A stretch of DNA of 64,000 bases from Triatoma infestans. Lineage: Eukaryota; Arthropoda; Insecta; Hemiptera; Reduviidae. The position numbers and the translations under genes were made by a program. A model generated the notes under the pieces. That model had not been told where the DNA came from. It searched no databases and worked only from the letters and a program-made list of their open reading frames with translations. Below, in pieces: positions 1-13,300 of this stretch. Position 1 is the first letter of the stretch, and each line of letters opens with the position of its first letter. Where the stretch lies: the NCBI GenBank assembly GCA_011037195.1, contig JAAEAF010000661.1, positions 165,944 to 229,943 of the forward strand. The letters run 5' to 3'.

Positions 1-14
1 TGAAGAATACTTAC

Positions 15-244
15 CGGACATCTTCTTCTGTTTAACAGCGTAGTAGTAGCGTACGGTGTTGGCTGATCTTTTCTTAAATTGCAGAAAGTAGTCAACCCTC
101 TGGTATCAACTTCTGCATAATCACCTTGTCCTCCGTTCCCAATGGCAACAACTCCACCACTGCTGTCCTTGCCCCAGCCATTTCTCTCTATCCACAATGT
201 TTCTTTACCATTACTTTGTAGTAACGAGACTTCGTTTCCATTTA
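15..244 (-). CDS. robo1: robo exon: cytoplasmic tail with CC0 and CC1 motifs
   Basis: Acceptor TCCTACAAG, donor CCG/GTAAGT; 230 nt completing Val from the previous exon. It reads [17 protein letters not shown], then [17 protein letters not shown] (CC0) and [10 protein letters not shown] (CC1). In Robo family proteins CC0 and CC1 carry tyrosines important for signalling. Relative to the fly Robo1 CC0 consensus, the second tyrosine (FYNC) is Cys here and the cysteine is Leu. The remaining tail (CC2/CC3) lies beyond the window edge. Confidence 0.93.
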
Positions 245-3200
245 CTTGTAGGAAAAAAAAGTTTACAGAAAAAAAGAAGTTAACATATTTTATGGGTATG
301 CTTGGTTGCGAGAAAAACCTTTTTTGTTTTCAGAGTTATATATTAATTTATCGGCTAATTTTAATACCTGTCAGATGTCCAATTTCTTTGTCCATCCTTC
401 TTCTTCGCAGATATAAAGCAACAACACAAGATAAAGCCAATGCGAGCGCAGAACCAGCAGTCACCACTAGCAACCAAACTGGTGTGGACGATGGATATGG
501 TGCTCTTGGTGGCCGAGAACCACCAGAACTGGCTTCCGTAGTCAGGCGAACTTCTGGGCAGTACGGCCCCCAGCCAGCTTTCGTAACTCCGGCTACACGT
601 ACATTGTAGCCTGACTTAGGATTCAACGGACCCAACAGTAATGTGGATGAAGTGGTTGCATTTAGTGCTGTTTCGGTCAATGTAGTATTGTTCTTCACTA
701 AAACCTGAGGAATCATATTTCGTGCTAAGAGTTTTTATTATAATTACAGTGTAAAAAAAACACAAAATAAGAAATGTAAAAGTGGAGTCAACGTTTCTTT
801 CTGGAGTCGACAAACTTGATGAACCAGAAAGTGACGATGAAGAAAAAGAGAAATCAGTTAGAATTAAGGAAAAGAAATACGCAATGGCGGACAAAATCTC
901 AGTTAAAACCTGAGTGAATAAGGATAAATGGAAGATATTTTTCTTTGCAACTATGACGTTGCATTAAAAATAGTTAAGTAAAAATAGTAAACTTGTGAAT
1001 AGAAAGCTTGGGCTGCTTGATTTTAGTGAGAGAGTGAGGGAATAAACTTTGAACTCTGGGGGTAAATTCTAAATAGAGAGAATAGGTAGAAAGAAATCAG
1101 TGCACTGTAACGTCTCAAAAGGCGTAAATTACGACATTCTCTCTCTGAATATTAGTAAAATATACATATTCAGAGAAAGAATGAAGTACTCCTTTTGAGA
1201 CAATTCAGTGCACTGATTTCTATCTATCTATTTTGAATTGTCCCCAGACTTCAAAGTTTATGTCCTCACTCTCTGACTAAAATCAAGCAGCCCACGCTTT
1301 CTATTCACAACTTTAAGTACTAATGGAACATATAATTTGATAAGATCGTAATATTTTCTTTTATGCAGCTTAAAAGTAAGAGAAAGTAAAAAAAAAATTC
1401 AAACGGTCTCTGACATATGTCAGTTGCAACATGCGTAGAATACGTTTTTACATAACTCCCAATACCCCCGAACTACCCCCTCCTACCCTGCTATGAGAAA
1501 ACGTTCCATTGCTTTTTTATGTGAGAAACGTTCGCTTTTTACCAAATAGGTGCCTTCCAAAAAAACGTTTTCTACGTTAAAATTGGATGAGGTACTTCTA
1601 ATCATCTGAAAGGACGGACAAAATCAGATGTTAATGTTAGTAATTACAAAAATAGGTGCGTGATTCTTTTCTTTAATTTACCTTGTATCCTAACAAAACT
1701 CCATTTAAATGCTGAGGAGGTGGCGGAGACCAACGCAACAATACATAACTACTGTTTAATACATCCCAAGAAAGACCAGTTGGCGCAGCTGAAGGTACTA
1801 TAAAAAAAAAAGAAGAAATTCTAGGTAAATATATGTAAAAAAACAAAAAAACAAAACTGGAAATAAGCAATCAAATTTGAAATATTCGGATTAATGAGTA
1901 ATAATTAGTAATTTTACCATCTTCTAAAGTCTGAACAATTTTCGAATTGGATGGTTGGCCTTCTACTGATTTAAAAAATGGTACCAAGAAGAATTCATAT
2001 TTAGTGAATTTACGTAAATTTGATACTGTATACTGTGTGGCACCTGCATTCATCACGGTAACCATATTGTATTTATGGGATCCTCCGGACAGTTCTCTGA
2101 ATCTTATATAAACACCTTCCAAATAATCATCACCGGTGAGCACCTGAAATTATATGATTACATTTGTTTTTTTTAAATTTTTCAATATAATTGATAAAAT
2201 GCCAGAAGACAGTTGCCAGTTCACTGGTGGGTGGATTTATGTTATGCTTGCAGGAAACTATATGTTATATTAGCAATTAAGAGTTCAAAAACAATAATAA
2301 CTTGTAAGATTTAATTTTTACAAATCATTTCATAGAAAAATTTTCTTAAATTTTCAACAATATGTAGGTACAGCATTTCCGTTTTATCGATTTCTTCAAA
2401 ATACGAGTTCCACTAGAGAGGTAGGACTTCAGAGGAAAGTTGAGGCGTCTTCAGAATCTTCCAAAAATAAACTTTCTTGGATAAATGCCTTTAATAAAAG
2501 TGATACGACATTTACGTGTATAGATAGCATACGAAATTTAAAGAAAATCGTTGGAGGCATTTTCAAGAAAAAACGTTTAGTAAAGTTGATTTAGGAAACG
2601 ATTTCTCTTATTGCTATTTACACAGTTTTAACTAAACAATTTTCTTCAAACTTGAAATTTGTATAAATATTTCTTGGGTTCTGCAATATATTTGTGAAGG
2701 ATCCTAAATGTAATATAACCTCACTTTTAAGGGAAGTATGACCTCAAGCTTCCCCCAGTAAATCCCTAAAAGCACCCTAAGGGCCTAACTCCCTAAAATT
2801 GGTTTTTTGAGGAAAAAAGCTTCAATCAAAAAAGATATGTCTATGCATATGTATTAGTATATATTGTTGTGGTGGTTGGTTCCGCAGAGCTGGAAAGCAT
2901 CAGAGACATTTTCCGTGGTAGCCTGCTTTCACGTGGCATGACACAAAATGAAGCAGGCTACCACGGAAAATGTCTCTGATATTAGTATATATGTTATCGG
3001 CAAAGTATGAAATTCAGGCATTCTGTAGAATGCTTAGGCATTTCATATAATACTGTGGTTTATACTCATATACCAGATTATATTTATGATAAATTTAGTG
3101 TATCGAAAAATATTCTTTCATATTATTCATTTGTTAACTTGGGGAAATTCTATTTTTGTTTCAGGATAATAAATCATGGCATTCCAAATGGTGTTTCAAT

Positions 3201-6200
3201 AGTTCTGGTACTTTAAATAAAATAATTTGACATTTAAATGATTACTATTAAAATATATTTTGAACTCGGGATGTAATAAAATAAATGGGGGCTCATCGGG
3301 GATGATTTCATATTTTGCCTGAATTTCATACTTTGCCGGTAACATATACATGATGTATATGTTACTTGCAAAGTATGGTGCTCTGACCTACGACTTCGTC
3401 CTCATGAAATTCGTACTACGCTTTCTAGTTGTTTCTAGATTAGTTACGAATTTAAATACCTGTTAAATGATTGATTTCACCATCTCTCACTAGCGTATCT
3501 TTTTCCATACAAACTTTTGACACCCTCTTTCACCACCATTAGTGGTCGATTTACGAAAAATCCTTTCTTAATGAGTTTCTATGTCACAAAAGGAACTTCC
3601 ACTTCAAATTTCATGTTTCTAGCTTCTTTAGTTTCGGCTCTGCGTTGATGAATCAGTCAGTCAGGTCTTTAATATAAGATTTAAACTACAGAGGCAATTT
3701 AAATCTTTTATTAAATATCTATGTACACAGATAGAAGATTTAAAAAATCTGGTGTGAAACACTCACACAACTTTCTCTTACTCCAGTTCTCAAAATTATA
3801 ATTAACAAATTTCATAGTTTGTGTACCAAATTTAATGAAATTCGTCGAAAACTGAAAAAACGGTTTAGTAATAGCGCACTTCCGGTTTACTAATTTTCTT
3901 GAAACTGAATTTCAGCCATCTATCTATTTCTAATTATGTTTGGATGATAGAATTGTATAATCAACTATGGTAGCACTATAGAGAAAAACATAACCCCACC
4001 CCTCCCGAAAAGTGCCCTTAAAAGAATTTTCCCAAAGAAATGTTTTAAATAAAAGATGTAGATCTTTGCATGTTTAGTTTATATACGAAGTTTTAAAAAA
4101 ATCGTCGAAGCCATTTTTGAGAAAATTGCGAAAAAGAGAATAAATCATTTAATAAAGCGGTAAAGTAAACGCACTTCCGGTTATCCAATTTTTTTCAAAC
4201 TCGGAATTCCAACAAAATATTTAATTCTAATTAACATTATTTAGATGACAGAATTGTCTAATAAACTGAAATAGCACTTTAGATGGAATCCTAATCCCAC
4301 CCCTCCCCCAAAAGTGCCCTTCATTACATTTTCCCGGAGAAATGTTTCTAATAAAAGTTGTAGCTCTTTGAATATCTGGTTGATATTTCAAGTTTAAAGA
4401 AAATCGTCGGAGCCATTTTTGAGAAAATCGCAAAAACGTAAACAAATAAAAACTAGTAAAGTGGTACTTCCGGTTGAGGAATTTTGACAGATAACGTTGT
4501 GTCAGATCCCCATGGTGATACCTAAACGGAATATCAAGTTTCAACTCTCTACGGTTTTTCGTTTATGAGCTATGCTGTTCACATACATACATACACACAC
4601 ACACAACACAGAAAACACACACACACACACACACACAGACCATTTGCTAAAACCACTTTTTTGAACTCAGGGGACCTCAAAACGGAATTTCCGGTGATAA
4701 CTCGATATCGAAAATTTGACACGATTACAATACTTCCTCTTACTAGGAGTAAGAGAAAGTAAAAACCGATTGGTGTCTTATATAGAAAATCTCAAAAAAA
4801 CAAAAAAACAAAAACATTTAAACTGTTTCCGGTCAATTATTTTTTCAAAATCGGAATTTTTGCAATAGACATAAGTAATTCTTATAAGCATAAGAATCGT
4901 AGCTGAAATACTAAGGTTAAAGAAAATTGCCAAAAACTGAAGGGTCCATTCAGTAAAATAATACTTCCAGTCGACCAATTTTGACTAAAAACTTACTGTC
5001 GGATTTGACTAGAACTTAGAGGAAATATCAAATTTAAACTTTCTGCGACTTTCCGTTCTTGAATTACGCTGATCACAAACAGTCCATTTCTAAAAGCCAC
5101 TTTTCGGACTCAAGAGACCTCAACACGTATTTCCAATGAGAACTCAATTTCGAAATTTTGACACTATCACAATACCTTTTATGGCAGTAAGAGAACTGAT
5201 TGGATCACTTTGTCAACACTGAATAAATATCCTTAATAAAATCATGTGCACACGACCAAAATGGAAGACAACCAATACAATATAAATCTCTTACCTCCCA
5301 AGTAACTCGGACACTAGTTGAAGATAGTGGCACCAGTTCCATTAGTGTAAGAACTTTAGTTCCAAGCCTAGTCCTAGCTTCATCAAGTTGTTGCGGTGGA
5401 ACTGCTCTGGAATCTTTGCTCAATGTTCTGGCCAAAGCTGAAATATTGCTCGGCACAGAAAGTCCGTAAGAGTTTTCCGCACGAACAATAAATACGTACC
5501 TGGTATCAGGTTTTAGATCTTTTACCTAAAAATAAGAAAATATATATCACAATTAAGTGCGATTTTCTGAGTTTCTCCAAAATGAAATTAAGTTCAAAAG
5601 AAAGTAATGATTACTAACAACAATGGAATGTGCATTCACACGGTGTGCAGCTACCACCCAACCCGTTTGCAAATCTGGACTATAATATTCCAAAGTGTAA
5701 CCAATTAGAGTGTTAGCACCTTGCGGAGGATCCCAAGCTATTGTAAGCGATGACTGACTTGCGTTTAACAGACGAGGACGCCCAGGCGGCCGCGGAAAGA
5801 CACTTGGATCAGCTGATCGATGTAGCAGTGCTCCAGGACCACGTTCCACAGACAGAGAACCTGACCAAGAACTTTCTCCACTTTCTGACACACCTGTACA
5901 TGTGTACAGTCCGGAATCGGATAACTCCAAGTCTGAAAACAAAACAAACAAAAAAAGAAATTATTATATGTAAGGTAAGGTTATGTTGTCAATAAACAGG
6001 TTATATACAAGAAGTTTATAAATATTGTTTTATTTGAAAAATAGTATTATTCAGAAAGTTACTGTGGACAATATAGCCTTAACTGAGTGAATGTTAATTG
6101 CATGAAGCCTTAAAGGGAGGCGACAATTACTAGTTAAAATGGAGTCAGAGGGTGCAATATTATGATAAAGGAAGGGAATTTCAGTAATGGTCGGATGCTT

Positions 6201-9200
6201 GTTCATCAGTTCATCACTGGACCACCCTCCCTCTAGAAAGCCCAAACAGCATACAGAAGCCTCTGTTTACGGTTTGTTACATAGCCAAGGGTATCAGACA
6301 GAAGAAAACATCACCCTCTCTCCTCATTACAGACAATCTTCAATTTAGAAATGGTGAGGGGGAAAATGGAGAGGGAAATTATAGTGCTGGCTTTTGTTTG
6401 TCCATTTTGGCGGCTTAACATCGAGACTACTGGGGAAAATAGAAACAGAAAACTGAAATAACTTCAGTAATAACGCATTTCCAATCAACCTATTTTCTTC
6501 AAATACAGAATTTTGATAACATATTTAATTCTACTTAATATTATTTAGATGATACATTTATATAATACATTCAAATAGCACTTTAGACGAAAACAACAAA
6601 ACCTCAACTGTCTCCCAAAAGCGCCCTTAGATAAATGGGCTCCAGAGAAATGTTTCAAATAAAAATTGTATCTCTTTGTATGTATAGTTCATATATCAAG
6701 TTGAGATAATCGTTGGAGCCGATTTTGAGAAAATCGCAAAAAACTGAAAAATCCATTCAGTTTTTTCACGATATTCGGTTACACATACACACGCAGAGAG
6801 GCCATCTTCTAAAAACCACATTTAGGGAGATCAAAACATGTATTTCCGGTGAAAAGTCGGTATCGAAAATTTGACACGATTACAATACATCAGTTAAATA
6901 CAGAAAGTAAAAATGTTTTTGATGTAAATGCATGGCTGGAATTCAACTTTACAGGATTGGTTTTCGTAGCTGTTAGTAATTCTTTCAACAGCATCTGGTG
7001 AAACAGACTAGATTTCGGGCGTTTTTCGAATTGAAGCGCTCTTTTAATGTATTGAAAGCTCTTTTAATGTATAGCTTTTCTAGATCCAATATGTACCTCC
7101 ACCAGCGTAATCTTCATTTTTAAGGACAACTCCGCATCAGTAAGAATTTCCAAGGTTGAAGTAAATTTACCAGTTACAGTTTTTTTGATTGCAGTAAGAG
7201 AAAATTTTTCAATGTTTCACATTGTTTTCGTGTTGAAAATAATAGAAGATGTTTGAATTTTCTATTCTACATTTGATGACGATTTTCTCAAAAACGATTC
7301 TCATTTTCTTATCGTTTACTTAATTATTAATTTTGAAATTTGAAGTTTTTCTTTCAGAATATACTTTAGAATTCGGCTTTTCTTGAAAAACAAAAAATTA
7401 TAAATGTATTTATATTCTAAACAAACCCCTTTTTTATTTTTCTTCTCTTTAATATTTTAGGGAATAAGAAAAAGGAAGATGAACGTCACGAGGGAGAGAG
7501 TGCGACAGTGAGTGTGGTCGAGGGGAGAAAGACTGGTCTACTAAATTTTATTTAGCCGTAAAAACAGGATGGTGTGTGGCCCTCCCGGGGGAGTTTTAAA
7601 ACTGACACACTTTAATGAGCTCCTACGCACTCAGAGGTGTTTCTTCTTTGAAATTTTATTACTAAACTGACTCTCTTATGAAGAAAGAAAAAAAAATGAG
7701 AATATTTTAAACGTTCACATAAAAAATGTCTCTTGGACATGGTTAAAAAATAAATAAGAAAAGAGAAATAAAGTATTACAGTAAAGATTTAATGAGAAAA
7801 ATTAGTTATTACGACAATATAAAAATGGAACTCCTAAGGGAATGACCCAAGATTAATTTTTTATGAAGAGAGGAAATTACTAAGCACGAATAAACTAGGA
7901 AAAACCCTTCTTATAAATTTGAAGCACTTTTAGCTTCCACAGTCAGCGTCTAGATTATGACACTTATATTACGCTCAGTATTGTCAAAAGGCTTTATTAG
8001 GATTTGATTAGACACAAATTAGTTCACTTAGAAGAAGGCTATTTCAATGTTGAGAAATACATCTTGTGGATAAAAGTGGTTACTCTAAAGTATCTTTCTT
8101 CTCTCCTTGAGTAAGATATAATTTTGAGGGTCCTGGTTGGTATATTGGCTGGGCTTACTAGTCATTTATACAAAACAATTAGGGAGTCTAGCCCTATATT
8201 TCAGAATTGTGACAATCGAGTCAGAAAAATGGTGCACCACTTCCCAGTTCAGTGTTCTAATATGTTTCACTAATATGATGTTCCGCATATTTGGAAAGGC
8301 AACACTCTCTAGGAAATGCTTGGGGGAGGCTTCATAAGAGTCATTTTTTTTGTGGGGTTAAGAACCATACTGGCTTAGGTCCCACGCCTTCGGAGACCCA
8401 TTATTGATAATGATATTGTTCTCTACATCAATATTGATTTTACTTTCTCTTATTTTCTACAAGAGGAAGTACGGTGATGGTGGCAAATTTTCGAAATTCA
8501 GTTTTCACAGGAAATCCCTGAAAAATAGTAAGAAGTTTAACCTTGATATTCCATTCCAGGTAAAATCCATGAGCCAGAAGTGCAAATTTTTTTTTTCAAT
8601 TTTTCGAGATTTTTTCCAAAACGGCTTCAACGAGTTTACTTATCACTTTTAATTAAATATAATGAACTCCATTAGAAACTCTACTGGAAGGTTGAGTCAG
8701 AGGGCGCTGCCATACAAGACACATTCAGCTAAATAAACTCCCCACCTACTTGTACTGAAGTTTACTTCAATAAATGCAGTAAGCGGAAGTCGTCGAGTAT
8801 TTCACACCAGATTTTTGTGGAGAGTTTAATTTTTTTACGGCCCTAGTAAAGAAGCTCTGTCTTAATTCACCAGCTTGGATTTATGAACCAGGCTAGTTCG
8901 AAAGAACTAGGATAGCAAGTGGATTGAGAAAGTGAATCATCAGGCTTTCTTGAACTGGATATCTGAGCATTTTTATTCTGCCAACCCGCTCCTCTTCACA
9001 AGAGACCATGAAGATCCCAGTTTGAGTTCCTGTTTAGGAAGTTTGATCGAATATGCAATAGTTCCTTAGACTCATTAAGAGAAGGTTAAAGTTTATTTAA
9101 GAGCAAAAATAAATAAAGTATATGAGAAAGGTTGTAAGATGACAAAGGAAGCAGCTACAAGAAATGTGGAAGAAGAGCCACTGTCTGCCACCCCCAAAGT

Positions 9201-10359
9201 AAATGAAAAACCGCCGTCTGTTTTGTTATGAAAAAGGACGATGTACTAAGTAAGAAGTAGAAGACCAAAACTATTTCATTATGATAATGCAATGTGATCT
9301 GGTGGTAGTGCGATGGCGCCACGCACACTAACACACCAACCTTTATCCCATCAGGCCATCCCCCCACTACTATGTAATCCCATACAGCCGGCATTCTCTT
9401 TTCTTCTTGTTGCGAGAGCACAATTTGGCTAATGGCTTTCTCTTCTCTGTCTCCAGTCTCCAGTAGAGAGCGCTTAAAGCAACAAAGAGAGAGAGAAAGA
9501 CAAAGAGGATAAAACGACGAACTAGCCTGCCGTCCTTTGCAATTTTCCTCGGACAAATTAAGTATTACTTATCCATACTGGAGAACATAAGCCTGTGCTG
9601 CTCCCACCATGATTTTCCACTACTATGACCTTAGTTTTTTTATTTTTTCATGAACAAAACCAGTGGAGTGAGTTTGAACAAACTTTTAATTAAATTATAA
9701 CATTGGGAAAATTTCATTAAAAAAAATAATAAAAACAAAAACTGACTACATTTATTGTCGTTAATATAATTAACAGATCTGGAGTTCGGTGAGTTTTGGA
9801 AAAATAAAAAAAAAAATCTGGTGTTAAGCACACACAATTTTCTCTTACAGTAATTAATACAAATTCATCAAGTAATTTTCTTTAAATTGCAACGTTACAA
9901 TATTTAGTTGAGCTGGCCATAAAAATGGTGGTGGGAATTTTATTTCTACACCTGAGCGGCCTTATCTGGAGCGCTCTATGTCAAAAACAGGAAGGTTCTA
10001 CAAATTTAAATTTAATATAACGACAGAACTCTAATACCCTACTGAAATAAAATTTTTTCAGAAAATGTTTCAAATAGAAGTGATTACATTTCTATCTATG
10101 AAGCATGCGTTCAACGTTTAAAGAAAAATCGTCGAAACCGTTTTCTAGAAAATTCCAAAAAAAACTCAAAAACTGATTCAGTAAAACCGCACTTCCAGTA
10201 AACAGATTTTTTCAAATTTGGAATTCTATCAGTGTTTTCAATTTGTATTATTAATATTATGTGTGTGCTAAGACTATATAGTTACACTGTAACCACTGGA
10301 CTGTACGCTACTGTAATAGGATCCGAAGAGAGGGATCTAAAGCAGAGAGAGAGAGAGAG

Positions 10360-10391
<32 letters not shown>

Positions 10392-13300
10392 ACACACACA
10401 CACACACACATACGTGCACAAAATTGAGAATCTCACTCGCTACTTAGGCCAGAGTAGAATAGGAGACTGTTTAAATAGAGCTACGCTAGCCCAACAGGGG
10501 GGGGAGTCTTTAGAACAGTTTATACAGCAATTACAACGCGTCAGAAACCAACACTACCATACTCTTCACTCACTCTAAATCTCTCGTTGACAATTTTTAT
10601 ATTCGTGTAAAGTCCTGGCATCAGGTGTTACTTTCTCATCATACACTTCAGTATAATGTGTTCAGCATTACTTCCAGTTTATTTCTTCTTATAAACCCAA
10701 CTCTCTCTTTCTCATACGCATTATACTATTGTTCTCACACAACCTCCAGAAAATCAATTTTCCCCATAAAATGTTTCAACTAAAAGTGATAAGTAATTTT
10801 GTATGTAGGTAGTATGCGAAGTTTAAGGAAAGTCGGTGGAGCCGGAAATCACGGAAAAGTAAAAAAAAAAAAAAACATTCAGTAAAGTCGCACCTCCGGT
10901 TGGTGGATTTTACCCATTTTTTTGTGTTTGATGTAGAGTAGGACCAAGATTATACGAAATACCAAGTTTGAGCTTCCTGCGACTTTTCGTTTTTGAGATA
11001 TTCTGTTCACACTCACACAGTCCTGTCGCTATTTATTTCTAATGTTAAAATTTCCTTTATTATTTATAAAAATATATTTCTTCTAACTAGGTGGAAGTGA
11101 AAGTAAAAATAGATTCCATTTTAAGCACTTAAATCCATAATATGTTAAGAAATCGATAAAATGAAAAAGAAAACTTAATTTTATGAATTATTTTTGAATA
11201 AATGAAATTTCGACAACTTTATACATGTGCATGTTATATGCAGCTCTTATAATTTTGTTCTACCTTGTAGGGTAAAACGCATTTAATAACTCCTAAATGT
11301 ATGGAGCTCTTTAGCTGTATTTATGTCTAAAGAGAGTTCCTATCTGGGAGAATATCATGGAGGAGGGTTTTCTTATAAGAGCTCATGAAGAGAGAGAGCT
11401 AAAATTGAGTATTTATGCATAGAGCTAGCTCTTGTTAGTGTATTTATGTATACAGGATCTCAGATATAACTGAGATTACACATTCACTAAAATAATGTTT
11501 TGGCCAGAAGAATAGTTTTCTCTTTATCAGTTCTGAATGAGATAGTAGGACGTTGCTACTAGTGTTCGAAAAGAGGTTTAATGTAAATGTCACACCATCC
11601 TGCGCTAGATTTCGTAGATTTTCTTTCAGCTTTAAAAATAAATAAATAAATAACAATAAAAAATGAGATATATTCACCATCAATCTGTAGGGTACCGTTG
11701 TTGAATACATTAATTCTGCTGTTCATCTGCAAGAGGATACCATTCTTAGACCATCTGACTTTGGGTGGAGGATCGCCGCGGGCTTGACAAGGTAGGGTTG
11801 CCACTGAATGTAATGGTAAGGTTTGATTGGCTGGACCTACTTCAATGATTGGAGGTGGTACATCGCCCACAGATCTGACCTAGAAAAATTAGTAAGTGAC
11901 AGGGGATGTTTTAGTTTTTAAAATATAGTTAATTGCTATTACAAAACCTGTGCTTTTCTTTCTTGTTAATTACCTGTAGAAATGCCCTGGCCGTGGCACT
12001 GCCAGCAACACTGAGTGCTGAACAAACAATGAAACCGGCGTCCTGTTTCAGCACTCCGTGGATACTTAATTGTCCACTTTGACTCACCGCAAATCGCCCA
12101 TAAGAATTGCCGGGAAACATCAATACCTATTTACAAAACATCAATATTTACAACAATCCAAATTTAATATTCATTATGTATTCATGATTAACAAAACAAT
12201 CCAACATACTTGACTTCCTTCCTGCGTCCAGAACACTGACGGCGGTGGATTTCCTGTGGCCATACAATCGAACTTTGCAATTCCATTCAAACTGACCGTC
12301 TGATCTAATGGTCTGACTGCGAATACAGGTGGCGCTGAAATTATAAATTTAACATGTTTCAATGTTTATTACAGAACAAAACAGGAAATAGATTGTTGTG
12401 AATTATGTTTGTATTGTTTAAGATAGCCTCATCAGGCTGAAAAGTCCATGTTTTTTGGGGAATAAAAATGAGTAAAACTGCCATTAATTTGTTCATCATT
12501 ATTTTCGTCACTAATACAAGACACTCAAAGTCGGAATTTTTATGTAATGTTTTTCCCTCCCTTATTTCCAACTGTAATTTTACTGACTGAAACTCGTGAC
12601 AAGGTAAAGAGGGATTTCTTGTAACAGCGATCTTAAGGCAAATTTTTACTTTTATTTATCGCATAAAATTCTGGATAGCAGGAACCGTAAATTCATTTTT
12701 CCCTTCAGGTATTGTTTAACTCAACCTCAGAGAAGCTGGAATATTTTTTTTTAATTTAAAGCGTGCCAACATTTTATGGTCATTGGCGCCCGGAACCTTC
12801 TCAGTACACTGCCGGCCGCCGGACAGTGTTCTCTCGTTGCAGACAACACTGTCCATGACAGTGAGCTGGAGGGGCTCCTAAGAAGAGAAAATCTAAGGCC
12901 AGCACTGCTGGACTCGAACCCACGACCCACGTGAGAGTCGTGCTAAGGGGATTACCACGACATTTTTCGAATTCAGAAGACTATTGTTATTATTATTTTC
13001 GATGGGAGCCTCAATGCGACATGGACCTTGGTGAAGTTCATATCCCGAACGGAACCTTCTCAATGCACTGTTTGCCTCCGGTTTTTAGTTCTTCATAACA
13101 GAAAACACTGCTTGAGGCCGGCCAATCACTTGTAGAGGCTATTAGGGAAGAAAAATGTAATAGCAGAGTTTTTTATTTTTTAAAGATATTACAGGTAACA
13201 AATGTGACTACATTCAGCCCACACCCATCAACCCCCAAAAAGTACTGATTCTGTAATTTAGTAGGAGGAAAAGCCTAATGTCTCAGCTCCTTCAGAGAGC

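Noticed and set aside
142..609. Plus-strand open frame of 155 codons at the left edge
   Set aside because: It is the antisense shadow of robo exons at 15-244 and 368-704; its residues match no family and both robo exons have proper splice sites.
616..894. Minus-strand open frame next to the robo transmembrane exon
   Set aside because: Low-complexity Ser/Phe-rich reading in another frame across the acceptor; no domain, no splice support.
4227..4544. 105-codon minus frame
   Set aside because: Lies wholly in the repeat family at 3770-4760 and is not preserved in other copies.
4565..4762. Open frame rich in His/Thr
   Set aside because: Translation of a CA microsatellite inside a repeat copy. 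The frames at 10232-10447 and 43223-43514 are rejected for the same reason.
12905..12925. Possible tRNA genes at the B-box-like sites (12.91, 47.80, 13.94, 30.42 kb)
   Set aside because: The heads do not fold into a full cloverleaf and are attached to a shared SINE body, so they are SINE promoters, not tRNA genes.
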